This document shows, one piece after another, positions 46,064 through 56,105 of a stretch of 64,000 nt of DNA. The DNA is from Halobacillus litoralis (GTDB lineage: Bacteria; Bacillota; Bacilli; Bacillales; Halobacillaceae). Within the stretch, counting starts at the first letter, position 1; each line of letters opens with the position of its first letter. The position numbers were made by a program, and so were the translations under genes. The DNA is taken from positions 434,001-498,000 of the forward strand of contig NZ_JAIVAJ010000001.1 in assembly GCF_020171725.1 (NCBI RefSeq). The letters run 5' to 3'. The notes beneath the pieces were generated by a model. The model did not search any database. It was not told the origin of the DNA and was given only the letters and a program-made list of their open reading frames with translations.

Positions 46064-47544
46064 CAGTTAACACCTCGCTTGTAATTATGCCCCTGAGACG
46101 CCCCATATTGCAAGTGATTTGCTAAGAGTTTCGCTCCCTGCATAACGATTGGGACACCGCCTCCTGGATGAACAGAAGCTCCCACAGCATACAATTGATC
46201 GATTGGATAAGGTTTCAGCTGTGGTCTGAATACACCTGACTGGAAAAGCGTCGGTGCAATCCCGAAACTCCCCCCTTGATATAACCCTTCTTGTTTCGCC
46301 TGTTCTGGAGTTCTTACCTTCATCCAGTTGATCTGATTTCTAAGGTCTGGAAAGCCTCTTGATTCCATTTGATCGATCACGTGCTCAATCAGCTCGTCTT
46401 TATGACTCCAATCCACTTCTTCCCCTGCCGGTACAGGTATAAGAGTATAGAGAACACCCTTCCCCTTTGGAGCGAGAGAATCATCTATGATAGACGGGTG
46501 GAACGTGTAAAAAGATGGATCACCCGGCAATTCTTTCGACTCGAACACTTGGCGCATATGCTGGTCAAAATCTGAAGATAGGAAAAACTGATGAATCGTA
46601 TTATGCTCATACACTTTGTCTACTCCCATGTAGAGAAGAAGACAGCCTGATGACGGAACATATTTGCGATTTTGACGATACTCTTTCGGTACAAGACGAT
46701 CCATCAGAGGGAAGTCACCGTTCAATACGATTTCATCTGCCTCTATCGTCTTGCCATCGATCACTACCGCTTCAGCACGACCTTTCACTACCTCGACCTT
46801 CTCCACAGCAGTATCCGTATGGATCTTTACATTTCTTCTTTCAAGCTCCTCTACAATCAAATCCACCAAATGCGCGTATCCACCTTGCAAATACCAAATT
46901 CCATGCTCATGTTCACTATAAGAAACTAGAGAGTACATAGCCGGTGACTGCTGTGGATGTCCTCCGATGTACAAGGTCTGAAGAGAGTAAGCTTCCACCA
47001 ATCGTTCATCTGAAAAATACCGTCTCATCATACGTTTAACATTTTGATAAGCTCTTAACCGGATCAACGTTCTTAAATTTTTCCCCGAAAAGAAAGATCG
47101 CTTCTCCACGAAGGATTGCTCTAGAAACTGGGCTTTCCCTTGTAAAAATCTAGTTTTCATATCGGTTAAAAATTGGTCAAACCCTTTTTCCTGTCCTGGA
47201 AACTTCGTGGCAAGCTCTTCCTTTTGTTTGGAAGGATCCGAGTATTTTGTATATGAATGACCGTCCTTGAAATGAACATCATACAGGGGGTCACACGATA
47301 GTAAAGGAAAGCGGGACCGCTCCATTCCCCCTTCTTCCAAAATCTCAAGCAGCATATCGGGAAGCAATACGATGGTAGGGCCTTGATCAATCTTGTACTC
47401 GCCATGTTTCATGAAAGTCAGTCTTCCGCCCAAGTGTGGCTCTTTCTCAAAAATGGTGATATCCCTTTCCTCATCTTTTGAAAGAAGCAAAGCTGTAACC
47501 AAACCACCTATTCCTCCACCAATGATTGTCGTCTTTTTGCTCAT
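46063..47544 (-). CDS. crtN: CrtN-type desaturase (paralogue 2)
   Basis: The 493-aa flavoprotein has the N-terminal FAD motif [38 protein letters not shown] as in CrtN, and the C-terminal [20 protein letters not shown] that is the closest of the three paralogues to S. aureus CrtN. It desaturates diapophytoene stepwise. Start ATG at 47544 overlaps the preceding stop by 4 bp; the stop overlaps crtM by 1 bp. Confidence 0.87.
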   Translation of the reverse strand: MSKKTTIIGGGIGGLVTALLLSKDEERDITIFEKEPHLGGRLTFMKHGEYKIDQGPTIVLLPDMLLEILEEGGMERSRFPLLSCDPLYDVHFKDGHSYTKYSDPSKQKEELATKFPGQEKGFDQFLTDMKTRFLQGKAQFLEQSFVEKRSFFSGKNLRTLIRLRAYQNVKRMMRRYFSDERLVEAYSLQTLYIGGHPQQSPAMYSLVSYSEHEHGIWYLQGGYAHLVDLIVEELERRNVKIHTDTAVEKVEVVKGRAEAVVIDGKTIEADEIVLNGDFPLMDRLVPKEYRQNRKYVPSSGCLLLYMGVDKVYEHNTIHQFFLSSDFDQHMRQVFESKELPGDPSFYTFHPSIIDDSLAPKGKGVLYTLIPVPAGEEVDWSHKDELIEHVIDQMESRGFPDLRNQINWMKVRTPEQAKQEGLYQGGSFGIAPTLFQSGVFRPQLKPYPIDQLYAVGASVHPGGGVPIVMQGAKLLANHLQYGASQGHNYKRGVN

Positions 47545-49034
47545 GTGGTCTGCACCTCTTCCTCTCTTATCCAGTTGGTCGTAATGCGCGCCGATTCAAG
47601 AATGGTTGGTAGACCACTCCCAGGGTGGGTCCCTCCTCCGACAAGCCAGCAATGCTCGAATTCCTGGAATTTGTTATGAGGTCTGAAATACATCATCTGA
47701 GAAAGCTGATGTCCTAAACTGAATGTCGCGCCTTTATGAACAAAGTGATCGGTTTCCCACTGCTTCGGTGTCAGTACCTTCTCAGCAACGATATGGTCTC
47801 GAATATCATGAAAGCCTGTCTTGTTCTCCAGTTCATCGTATATCAGTTCTTTGAATAGGTCCTGTTTATCGTCCCAGTCCAGTTCAGAATAGTTGTTCGG
47901 AACTGGAGCCAGGATATAGACAGCCGAATGACCTTCAGGAGCCAGCGAGTCATCTGTCACGCTGGCATTATGAACATAAATGGACGGTTCGTCGGATAAA
48001 ACTAAATCCTTCGTCATCTCATCTACATTTTTCTTGTAGTCTTCTGCAAAGATTATCGTGTGATGCGGCATTTCGTACTTTTTATCTAATCCTACATAAA
48101 TCATAAAAGTAGAGCAGGAATACTTCTTCTTCTCCAGGTGGGTCGATTTATGTTTGGTTAGTTCCTGATCGTCTACTAAGTGGTTCATGGCGTGGGCGAA
48201 ATCCGCATTGACAATAAATTCATCGGCTTCTACGATTTCACCTGAATCGAGTTCAAGAGCTTTCATCTTCTTTCCATCCAGTTTGAATTTACGGACGCCT
48301 TGTCCAAGATGTATTTGTCCACCGTGCTCTTCCACCACTCTGGCCATTGCCTTAGACAGCTGGTTGACGCCACCCCTTGGATGAAAGACTCCATGTTCAT
48401 GCTCCATATAAGAAAGAATGGCAAAGGCTCCCGGGCATTCCCAAGGAGACATCCCTAAGTATTTTGCCTGAAACGTAAATGCGATCTTTAATTTTTCATC
48501 ATCGAAGTATTGTGAAAGGACGTCATAGACGGACTTGCCTAGTGATAACTTCGGCAGTGCCCTTAGCGTTCGCTTGCTTACATAGTCCCTTAGTCGGTTG
48601 TGTCGGGTCTGAAGAAGTGGCGTCAACGCCTCCATCTGTTCTCTCGTTTCCTTCATGAAGCGTTGGTAGCCGATTTCATTCCCTGGGAAATAATCTCGAA
48701 TGACTTGAATCATCTTTCTACGATCCCGGTACATCGGTACTCGTTTACCATCAAATTGCAGTTCATACATTGGAGAAAGTTCCATTAGGTCCATGTAATC
48801 GTGTACGTTACGACCTGACAATTGAAAGATTTCCTCCATAATATGAGGCATACTGAGAAATGTAGGACCAATATCAAACGTATAAGCCCCTTCGCCTAAC
48901 GTGAAGTGCCCGTTCCTTCCCCCTACATAATTCTGCTTCTCATATACGTGAACTTCGTATCCTTTAGATGCTAAAATCATGGAAGCAGCTAATCCTCCAG
49001 GACCAGCGCCCACTACTGCAATTTTTTTCATCAT
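47541..49034 (-). CDS. CrtN/CrtI-type desaturase (paralogue 1)
   Basis: The 497-aa flavoprotein starts [19 protein letters not shown], has YTFDIGPTFLSMP and the C-terminal LVGGGTHPGSGLPTIL, closer to CrtI-type phytoene desaturases than the other two. It is first in the minus-strand operon with the second crtN and crtM. It may be another desaturase or a terminal oxidase. ATG 49034 follows AGGAAGG; the GTG two codons earlier falls inside the site. Confidence 0.84.
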   Translation of the reverse strand: MMKKIAVVGAGPGGLAASMILASKGYEVHVYEKQNYVGGRNGHFTLGEGAYTFDIGPTFLSMPHIMEEIFQLSGRNVHDYMDLMELSPMYELQFDGKRVPMYRDRRKMIQVIRDYFPGNEIGYQRFMKETREQMEALTPLLQTRHNRLRDYVSKRTLRALPKLSLGKSVYDVLSQYFDDEKLKIAFTFQAKYLGMSPWECPGAFAILSYMEHEHGVFHPRGGVNQLSKAMARVVEEHGGQIHLGQGVRKFKLDGKKMKALELDSGEIVEADEFIVNADFAHAMNHLVDDQELTKHKSTHLEKKKYSCSTFMIYVGLDKKYEMPHHTIIFAEDYKKNVDEMTKDLVLSDEPSIYVHNASVTDDSLAPEGHSAVYILAPVPNNYSELDWDDKQDLFKELIYDELENKTGFHDIRDHIVAEKVLTPKQWETDHFVHKGATFSLGHQLSQMMYFRPHNKFQEFEHCWLVGGGTHPGSGLPTILESARITTNWIREEEVQTT

Positions 49035-49063
49035 ACTCACCTTCCTAGCGACAACTTACGGTT

Positions 49064-49096
49064 ATTATATAAAATGTTATATGTAAAGTACTGCAA
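49064..49096 (-). promoter_or_regulatory. Candidate promoter of the minus-strand carotenoid operon
   Basis: On the minus strand TTGCAG (49096-49091) is followed after 17 bp by TTTATA (49073-49068); a perfect TATAAT overlaps it at 49069-49064 but at 21 bp. The site is about 35 bp upstream of the first start codon. Confidence 0.5.
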
Positions 49097-49261
49097 TCTG
49101 CACCCCGCAATGTGCTCCCTTTCACTCACTAATAGAAAACAGCCTATTGTCCTAATCCTTACCCCTTTTTCATGTTTTATAACCATTCTGTGTATTTTCA
49201 CTCTAGTCCTTTTCATAAATGGGGAGGTTTAGACCATACTACCGGGTAAGGAGGACAGAAA

Positions 49262-49459
49262 ATGAATGCAAAACAACGAGTGTACGGACCCGTCTACCCT
49301 TCCCACACTTTGACATCACATACAGACCAGCAGAAGGATCAGCTCAACCACTGGTGCGACGAAATGGACCCTTGTGTCGAATACCATCAGGAACCCACTA
49401 CGAGCAATGACAAAAGAAGCAGAATTTCCAGAACTGCAGGCGTTACTTTTATAAACTAG
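49262..49459 (+). CDS. Hypothetical 65-aa soluble protein
   Basis: ATG 49262 follows GGTAAGGAGG at good spacing. The 65-aa product is polar, His- and Gln-rich, and contains a CDEMDPC pair of cysteines (NHWCDEMDPCVEYHQE). No family is recognised. It precedes a YjcZ-type gene in the same direction; both may be sporulation genes. Confidence 0.5.
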   Translation: MNAKQRVYGPVYPSHTLTSHTDQQKDQLNHWCDEMDPCVEYHQEPTTSNDKRSRISRTAGVTFIN

Positions 49460-49526
49460 GTAAATGACCATACACCTTAGCCACCCCGTGCATACGCTGA
49501 CAATGTAAACAACAGGAGGTGAGCTT

Positions 49527-49658
49527 ATGTACGGATGCTATAATTATGGTGGACGTCGTTGTCAGCCAGTCGGTGGCTACAGAGGCGGCAACACTTTTGC
49601 TCTAATTGTTGTCTTGTTCATTCTTTTGGTGATTGTTGGTGCAGCATTTTACTGCTAA
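49527..49658 (+). CDS. YjcZ-family sporulation small membrane protein (43 aa)
   Basis: ATG 49527 is preceded by AACAGGAGGTG. The 43-aa product has a Gly/Tyr-rich N-terminus ([11 protein letters not shown]) and a C-terminal hydrophobic helix [18 protein letters not shown], the hallmark of the YjcZ/YhcO group of sporulation-associated small proteins. The membrane helix is a single span. Confidence 0.85.
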   Translation: MYGCYNYGGRRCQPVGGYRGGNTFALIVVLFILLVIVGAAFYC

Positions 49659-49750
49659 ACGAATAACTAAAGTGAAGAAGAGTAACAATGAAAAGCATTG
49701 AGATCGGACCAAGGATCCTGACCTTCAATGTGTTCAACCAATTTCATACA

Positions 49751-49787
49751 AAAAACAGGGCGAAACCATATAGGTTTCGCCCTGTTA
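49751..49787. terminator. Strong terminator of the PAS-GGDEF-EAL gene
   Basis: AACAGGGCGAAACC and its exact complement flank a 4-nt loop; on the minus strand TTTTTTG follows. It lies 12 bp after the stop codon. Confidence 0.92.
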
Positions 49788-49798
49788 TCGAGAACTTA

Positions 49799-51760
49799 TC
49801 AATGAACGTATCCTCTTGTGAAAATCGAAGATAACTCTTCTGGTGGCAATGGACGACTGTAGTAATAGCCCTGCATCTCATCACAACGTTCTTCCTTCAG
49901 AAAAGCTAACTGCTCAGCCGTCTCCACGCCCTCTGCAATCACTTTCATATTCAATGAATGTGACATATGGATAATGGACTTCACGATGGCCTGATTCTGC
50001 TCCTGGTTTTCATTAATAAAGGCCTTGTCAATCTTCAATTTACTGACCGGGAAACGACTTAGGTATTTCAAAGAAGAATAACCTGTGCCAAAATCGTCAA
50101 TAGAAACGTGGACCCCTAAGCTTCTTAAGTCGTTCAACGTTTGGATGATGTATTCTTCGTTAGTCATCGCCATACTTTCCGTGATTTCGAGCTCTAAATA
50201 GTAAGGGTCGAGCTTCGTCTCATCTAATATCTTTCTTACCCTATGCACAATGTCCTTCTGCCGGAACTGAATCGCTGAGAGGTTTACGCCTACAATGACA
50301 GGGTCGAACCCTTCATCCTGCCATTTCTTGTTTTGGTAGCACGCTTCGCGCATGACCCACTCTCCAATTTCAACAATCTGGCCATTTTTTTCTGCAATTG
50401 GGATAAAAGATGAGGGCGGAATGAACCCCTTCGCTGGATGCAGCCACCTAACGAGTGCCTCCATTCCTACAACCTTGCCAGTTAAAATGCTCTTCTGCGG
50501 TTGGTAATGAATTTGAAGCTCGTCTCTCTTGATCGCTTTTCTCAGCTCAGTTTCTACGGAAAGCATCGTCTCGAACTTCTTCGTCATAGAAGAATCATAA
50601 CTCATGAAATTGTTCCGCTGGCTTTCCTTCACTGTGTACATAGCGCTGTCAGCCTGCTTAATAAGATCATCCGCTGTTGCACCTTGAGAGGGGAAGAAAC
50701 TGATTCCGATACTGATTGTGGTGAACAAATCATAGCCTTCGATGGAGACTGGCCTCTTGAACGTGTCAATCATGTCCTGCGCGTACGTTTCAGCTTCATC
50801 CTCCGAAGCAATGTGCCTCTGTAAAACCAAAAACTCATCGCCTCCCATGCGCGCAACGAAGGTATGGCCACCGTTTCTCTGCTTGAGCCTCTCTGCACAT
50901 GCCTTTAAAAAACGATCACCGAAAGAATACCCTAACGTGTCATTGATCTGCTTAAAGTAATCAATATCAATAAAGTGCACAGCCAGTTTTTCCCCTCGAC
51001 CCGATGCCTCATGAATGGCTTCTGAGAGGATTTCATTAAAATACATACGATTCGGTAGGTCCGTCATTTCATCGTAGTAAGACATGAATTCGATTCTTCT
51101 TTCGTTATGTACACGCTCCGTAACATCTCTCACTATGGCAACACGCAGTCTGTCATCCTGTGCCAGGCGATGAGCGGCAATCTCGACAAAGACCGCCCTT
51201 CCATCTTTCTTTTTTCCTTCAAAAGGAACAGGGACTGCAGCTCCGTTTGTCTCTATATTCATAAGCCTGTGATGATGATCTTCTGTAGTCAGGGAATACA
51301 CATCCCGATTGATGAGCTCAGATGGCTCATACCCGAACATACGGGCAAACGTTGCATCACAGTCAATGATCCGACCATCTGCATGCATGACCATCCCTTC
51401 TGATCTGATGGAAACCCATTCTTCTCCATTTTCCTTCATCATTCTTTTTTGTTCCGTCAATGAAACAGGGACGAAAATCAGAGCGTATAACTCCTCATCA
51501 AGCCTCAATGATTTCACCTGGAAGGAACCCTTCTTCTTCCCTCTCCACTCCATTACGTGATGACGGTCTCTTTGTTCCAACCAATGATGATTAGGTAGGA
51601 AGCGGTGGATCGACTCTCCACTCACTTCCCCTAAAAGGCGATTGGCAGAAGGATTACATTGAACTATGGTGTCCGAATGATCCACAAATAATAATGGATC
51701 TCTAAAATGTTCAAACAGCCACTCGTGAATCGGAAGTTCTTTCTCGTTTCTGTGTGACAT
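49799..51760 (-). CDS. PAS-PAS-GGDEF-EAL cyclic di-GMP enzyme
   Basis: The 653-aa protein has two PAS-like regions (about 10-110 and 115-215), a GGDEF domain with intact ARMGGDEFLVL (about 220-385), and an EAL domain (about 400-645) with the EAL motif in GMEALVRWLHP, NLS, EITES, DDFGTGYSSL, KIDKAFI and AEGVET. All catalytic residues of both domains appear present, so it could both make and break c-di-GMP; the net direction is not predictable. There is no membrane segment or signal. It stands alone. Confidence 0.93.
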   Translation of the reverse strand: MSHRNEKELPIHEWLFEHFRDPLLFVDHSDTIVQCNPSANRLLGEVSGESIHRFLPNHHWLEQRDRHHVMEWRGKKKGSFQVKSLRLDEELYALIFVPVSLTEQKRMMKENGEEWVSIRSEGMVMHADGRIIDCDATFARMFGYEPSELINRDVYSLTTEDHHHRLMNIETNGAAVPVPFEGKKKDGRAVFVEIAAHRLAQDDRLRVAIVRDVTERVHNERRIEFMSYYDEMTDLPNRMYFNEILSEAIHEASGRGEKLAVHFIDIDYFKQINDTLGYSFGDRFLKACAERLKQRNGGHTFVARMGGDEFLVLQRHIASEDEAETYAQDMIDTFKRPVSIEGYDLFTTISIGISFFPSQGATADDLIKQADSAMYTVKESQRNNFMSYDSSMTKKFETMLSVETELRKAIKRDELQIHYQPQKSILTGKVVGMEALVRWLHPAKGFIPPSSFIPIAEKNGQIVEIGEWVMREACYQNKKWQDEGFDPVIVGVNLSAIQFRQKDIVHRVRKILDETKLDPYYLELEITESMAMTNEEYIIQTLNDLRSLGVHVSIDDFGTGYSSLKYLSRFPVSKLKIDKAFINENQEQNQAIVKSIIHMSHSLNMKVIAEGVETAEQLAFLKEERCDEMQGYYYSRPLPPEELSSIFTRGYVH

Positions 51761-51777
51761 GACCCAGCCCCCTAAAA

Positions 51778-53136
51778 CTAACCGATAATAATTCTCTCTT
51801 TTGGATAATGATAATTACCTGACGTCTTATCTTTCTGGAAAGAAAATAAGAACGTTAAAATGCCGATTCGCCCAAGGAACATCAACATCATGAGGACAAA
51901 CTTGCCGAAAGTCGATAATCCAGGCGTAATACCGAGCGACAGGCCGACTGTTCCGAATGCAGAGGTAACTTCAAAAATAATTTCATTTAAACTGAAAGGC
52001 TCACTGATCGTCAGTGCTACGACAGAAGTGAACACCGTAATAAGTGCCATCAATGTGACGACAACAGCTCGGTTCAAGTCTTCATTATGAACTTCGCGGC
52101 GGAAAATACGAATGCGGCTTGCTCCCCTGGCAAAAGTTAGGATAAAGATAATGACAAGCGCGAATGTGGTCGTACGTATTCCCCCACCGACAGAACTTGG
52201 CGATGCTCCAATGAACATAAGAGAAGACATGAATAATTGTGTCTGCTCTTGAAACTGATTGATGTCCATCGTCGAGAGACCGCCACTTCTTGTCGTAACC
52301 GACTGAAACAAGGCGTAGAAAAAGATTTCATGCCATGACTTGTCCTCAAAGAAAAAGTTGAATTCGAGGATAATGATCATCACCGTGCCAAGGGCCACGA
52401 GTACAAAGAACGTGAACGTAGTCAATTTAGCGAACAAGGAGAAACGAATCGTCTGCTCCTGTACGTTATGAAACAAGTACTGCTTGACCTCGATCAATAC
52501 AGGGAAACCGATAGCTCCTGCGATAATCAGAATCATATTAATAAACTGTACAAAGTAATCATCTTTAAAAGGAATCAAGGATTGGCCGGTAATATCAAAC
52601 CCACCGTTTGTCATGGCACTAATGGTGCCAAAGAATCCTTGTAAGTATGCTTCTCCAGGTTCATAGTACTGTAGGAAATAGGTTCCTAATGTCAAGAAAC
52701 CAAGAAGCTCGATCAATAAGACAACTAAAACGATTTGCTGCACCATACTGACCATGCCCTGGAACGAATTCCTGTTCTGGTCGGTCATAATCAGCCGGCG
52801 TTCTTTCAAGCCGATTTTCTTCCCTAACATGAGCCATATCAATGTACCCAATGTCATGACACCAATTCCACCAAACTGCAAGACGAGTGCCAGGATAAAG
52901 ATTCCTGTCGTACTGAATGTTTCAGCTGTAGGAACTGTCGTTAACCCCGTCACGCTCACAGCACTTACTGCCGTAAACAAGATATCAATAAAACTCAGGT
53001 TCACACCTGGTTTGTGTGCAACAGGTAAGGCAATGAGAATGGAAGAGATGGTGACCGCAAATAAATAGTAGATCGCAATTAGTTGAAATGGCGATAAATC
53101 GTTAAGCCAACGAAGGCTTTTTCTCCTCATCCACAT
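51778..53136 (-). CDS. ktrD: Potassium uptake membrane subunit KtrD
   Basis: The 452-aa protein has eight or more membrane segments and the four pore loops of Trk/Ktr transporters: VSVTGLTTV, MTNGGFDI, TTRSGGLSTM and AFGTVGLSLGIT, whose glycines form the K+ filter. Length equals B. subtilis KtrD (449). It pairs with the KtrC ring encoded at 15712-16377; in B. subtilis the two are likewise unlinked. The ATG is preceded by a weak AAGGAG-type site. KtrCD is the low-affinity, c-di-AMP-controlled system. Confidence 0.93.
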   Translation of the reverse strand: MWMRRKSLRWLNDLSPFQLIAIYYLFAVTISSILIALPVAHKPGVNLSFIDILFTAVSAVSVTGLTTVPTAETFSTTGIFILALVLQFGGIGVMTLGTLIWLMLGKKIGLKERRLIMTDQNRNSFQGMVSMVQQIVLVVLLIELLGFLTLGTYFLQYYEPGEAYLQGFFGTISAMTNGGFDITGQSLIPFKDDYFVQFINMILIIAGAIGFPVLIEVKQYLFHNVQEQTIRFSLFAKLTTFTFFVLVALGTVMIIILEFNFFFEDKSWHEIFFYALFQSVTTRSGGLSTMDINQFQEQTQLFMSSLMFIGASPSSVGGGIRTTTFALVIIFILTFARGASRIRIFRREVHNEDLNRAVVVTLMALITVFTSVVALTISEPFSLNEIIFEVTSAFGTVGLSLGITPGLSTFGKFVLMMLMFLGRIGILTFLFSFQKDKTSGNYHYPKERIIIG

Positions 53137-53254
53137 GGTAGTACTCCTTTAATGCTCTAATTTTAAGTGAAAATACATCTTGTTTATTATATCAGGATGC
53201 AGGAGGAATTTCTTCGGTTGAATAAAAAATTGATGGGGATATGTAGTGATGAGC

Positions 53255-53680
53255 CTATGCTTTGGCTTCATCCCCTCGTCGCTTGAATTCTTCCAGTAAA
53301 TCTTCTCCCTGAAAACCTTCATCCATCAACGACTTTAAAATCTTTTCCACTTGTTCCCTTTGTCGATCAACCATCGTCCCCATAAAAATGACATTCATCG
53401 CATTTCCGATCATATTCGTATCGACCACACTTACTAAAAAAGTGGCCGGTCGGTTACTCTGCTTCGTGATTTTGACTTGGATAATCAATTCTTCTTGGGA
53501 CTTCACCATTGAATTGAAAAATTCCTTATAACTATCATCTACATACGCTTCAATCGTCCAACGACCATGATCGTCTTCACGATTAATAATCAAACCATCC
53601 TGCAATTTGATGCGACGCTGCGTAATGTCATCATTTTTCTCTTCCACGATATCGAGAGAAACTAATTTAAAGGTTTTCAC
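53255..53680 (-). CDS. ywpF: YwpF-family protein
   Basis: The 141-aa product begins (M)KTFKLVSLDIVEE and contains DGLIINRED and DLLEEFKRR, agreeing with the YwpF family (about 136 aa), whose function is unknown. The GTG start at 53680 is chosen because TGGAGG lies 8 bp upstream; reading from earlier in-frame TTG codons would run through the terminator-like region between this gene and moaA. Soluble, no catalytic motif. Confidence 0.83.
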   Translation of the reverse strand: MKTFKLVSLDIVEEKNDDITQRRIKLQDGLIINREDDHGRWTIEAYVDDSYKEFFNSMVKSQEELIIQVKITKQSNRPATFLVSVVDTNMIGNAMNVIFMGTMVDRQREQVEKILKSLMDEGFQGEDLLEEFKRRGDEAKA

Positions 53681-53813
53681 TTCAAATGACCTCCAAGGAT
53701 CTTTATTGGTACTTTTATTATAGTGGACGCTGCTCCTAGGAGCAAAAAAAGTTACATAAATTCTTAGATCTAAGACGAATCCCCGGTTCTCATCTCGAAA
53801 ACCGGGGACACCA

Positions 53814-54836
53814 TCACCCTCCAATGTAGGACATTTCTATTTTCTTCTCAGGTAAAGGTCGTCCAAGAGTCCGATCTACGGAATACTGGTCTTTTCGCCC
53901 CGTCCAAATCGCTTGTACGGTAGAAATCAGTTCTTTTTCAGATACATCATCACGTAGAAGCGTTCTTAAGTCGTATCCTTCAGATGCAAACAAACAGGTG
54001 AAAAGCTTTCCATCTGCTGAAAGGCGGACACGTGTACAGCTGCTGCAAAATGCTTCTGTCACGGAGGATATAATTCCGATTTCCCCTCCTCCATCCATAT
54101 ATCGATAGCGTGAAGCGACTTCGCCGAAATAGGATGGATCCACCGACTGCAAAGGCAGCTCAGCATGGATCGAATCCACAATCTCTTTTTTCGAGACCAC
54201 TTCATCCATCTGCCATCCATTATGATTGCCGACGTCCATGAATTCGATAAACCGAAGGGTATCGCCTGTCTCTTTGAAATACCTCGCCATCGGAAGAATT
54301 TGACTCTCATTCATTCCTTTTTTTACAACCATATTGATTTTAATAGCAAGTCCCGCTCTCCTTGCCGCCTCTATCCCTTTAAGAACAGGTGATGTCTTAA
54401 TTCCACGCCCATTCGTTTGCTGGAATACTTCATCTTCGATTGCATCTAAACTGATATTCACCCGGTCTAGCCCCGCTTCTTTTAAGAGAGCTGCCTGTTT
54501 GACTAAAAATATCGCGTTTGTCGTTACAGCAATATCCTTTATACCCGGAACTTCCCGAATTCGTTTGACGAGGGTATGTAAATCCTTTCTCATTAAAGGT
54601 TCGCCACCCGTAATTCGTATCTTCTCTACTCCGAAACGAGCAAATACCTTCACTAACCTCATGATTTCATCAAAGCTGAGTAATTCATCCCGTGACATAA
54701 ATCGGTAATCATCCCCGAATATTTCAGCCGGCATACAATATGTACAACGAAAATTACATTTATCAATGACAGAAATCCGTAAATCTCTCATCGGGCGATC
54801 CAATTTGTCTATCAATGTTTCTGTCAACTTCTCCAC
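53814..54836 (-). CDS. moaA: GTP 3',8-cyclase MoaA
   Basis: Radical SAM enzyme for the first step of molybdenum cofactor synthesis. The 340-aa protein carries the N-terminal cluster motif CNFRCTYC (Cys27, Cys31, Cys34), the C-terminal cluster [18 protein letters not shown], and ends in the required YIGG glycine pair. It shares a transcription direction with moeA (6-bp gap). No moaC, moaB, moaD/E or molybdoenzyme is in the window. Confidence 0.96.
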   Translation of the reverse strand: MEKLTETLIDKLDRPMRDLRISVIDKCNFRCTYCMPAEIFGDDYRFMSRDELLSFDEIMRLVKVFARFGVEKIRITGGEPLMRKDLHTLVKRIREVPGIKDIAVTTNAIFLVKQAALLKEAGLDRVNISLDAIEDEVFQQTNGRGIKTSPVLKGIEAARRAGLAIKINMVVKKGMNESQILPMARYFKETGDTLRFIEFMDVGNHNGWQMDEVVSKKEIVDSIHAELPLQSVDPSYFGEVASRYRYMDGGGEIGIISSVTEAFCSSCTRVRLSADGKLFTCLFASEGYDLRTLLRDDVSEKELISTVQAIWTGRKDQYSVDRTLGRPLPEKKIEMSYIGG

Positions 54837-54842
54837 CCCTCC

Positions 54843-56105
54843 CTAGAAAATGTCCTGACCATCCGACTCTTCAAGTAATAGAGCTTCCACCCGATCGCCA
54901 TTCTCGTATCCTTTTGTTCCACCCCGCAATTGAATCAACACATTCGTTGAAGCAAGTGACGTAACGACTGCCGACTTATCCAAGCCCGCAGGATATACAT
55001 AAACCTTCCCTTCCTGGTAAGAAATAAACCCTCTGACGAAACGGGTGAAAGGATTCGGTTTCTTGAAATCTTTTCCTAGTACGGCCATTATTCTCTTGTG
55101 ATAGACATCTTTCTTCCCTATCAGTGCTTGTAGAACCGGGTAGGTAAAGAGCTCAAATCCGACATAGCACGCCGAAGGGTTCCCAGAAAGCCCAAACAAG
55201 AGTTTCCCTTTACAATCTGCGACGGTTGTAACACTTCCGGGGCGCATAGCCACTTTATTGAAAAGTACGTCAGCTCCCAGCTTCTCATAAATGTCCGGCA
55301 TCAAATCATAGTCCCCGACCGACACACCGCCCGTTGTAATCAGACAGTCTACTTGATTGAGAGAAGCCGCTACAGATCGGTAACACGTGTCGAAATCATC
55401 TTCTAACTTCCCGAAATAAATACCTCGGCCACCTGCCCGCTCAATTTGAGCAAGAATCATGTAGGCATTTGAGTTTCTGATCTTGCCCGGCTGCATGGGC
55501 TCATCAACATCCAGAAGCTCGCTTCCTGTTGCAAAAACGCCGATGACGGGTCTTCGATAAACCTGAACGCGGTTATAACCGAACGTTGCGAGTAGCGCCT
55601 GGACACCAGGATTCACCTGTTTTCCTTTTCTAACTAAAACTTCGCCCTCTTCTGTCTCCGAGCCTTTCTCCATAACATTCTGACCAGGGGTAAAAGGTCG
55701 TTTCACTGATACCCATTCCTCCCCATTATTCTGATAAGGATGGCAGACCTCAAACATAGCCACACAGTCCGCTCCGTTTGGTATTTCAGCCCCAGTCATA
55801 ATTCTGACCGCTTCACCTTCCCGCAAATGACGACTTGCCCGAAATCCAGCCGGAACCGTTTCGATCACTCGAAAGTGACCCACCTTTTCACGTGACAGCT
55901 CCACCGTATCTTCAGAACGAAAGGCGAACCCATCATAAGGTGACTTATTAAAAGGCGGGACAGCGTGTGTAGCCATAATATCCTCAGCGAGTGTACGGTG
56001 CAGGGAATCCACCACTTCGACGGTTTCCGCCTTTTGTTGGAATTCGCGGTTCATGACTTTATCAACAGCATCCTTCACAGGAAGAGGTGTTCTATGTAGA
56101 TTCAT
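54843..56105 (-). CDS. moeA: Molybdopterin molybdenumtransferase MoeA
   Basis: Inserts molybdate into adenylylated molybdopterin. The 420-aa protein has PPFNKSPYDGFAF, VRIMTGAEIPNGAD, GVFATGSELLDV, TTGGVSVGDYD and GLSGNPSACYVGF, the family signatures in order, with the C-terminal domain IV. The ATG at 56105 is preferred because AGAAGGG lies 10 bp upstream; an ATG three codons earlier is only 1 bp from the site. Probably an operon with moaA. Confidence 0.94.
   Translation of the reverse strand: MNLHRTPLPVKDAVDKVMNREFQQKAETVEVVDSLHRTLAEDIMATHAVPPFNKSPYDGFAFRSEDTVELSREKVGHFRVIETVPAGFRASRHLREGEAVRIMTGAEIPNGADCVAMFEVCHPYQNNGEEWVSVKRPFTPGQNVMEKGSETEEGEVLVRKGKQVNPGVQALLATFGYNRVQVYRRPVIGVFATGSELLDVDEPMQPGKIRNSNAYMILAQIERAGGRGIYFGKLEDDFDTCYRSVAASLNQVDCLITTGGVSVGDYDLMPDIYEKLGADVLFNKVAMRPGSVTTVADCKGKLLFGLSGNPSACYVGFELFTYPVLQALIGKKDVYHKRIMAVLGKDFKKPNPFTRFVRGFISYQEGKVYVYPAGLDKSAVVTSLASTNVLIQLRGGTKGYENGDRVEALLLEESDGQDIF

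Noticed and set aside
53814..56105. Moco riboswitch or larger moa/moe operon
   Set aside because: Only moaA and moeA are present, and the upstream region of moeA is too short for the Moco RNA motif.
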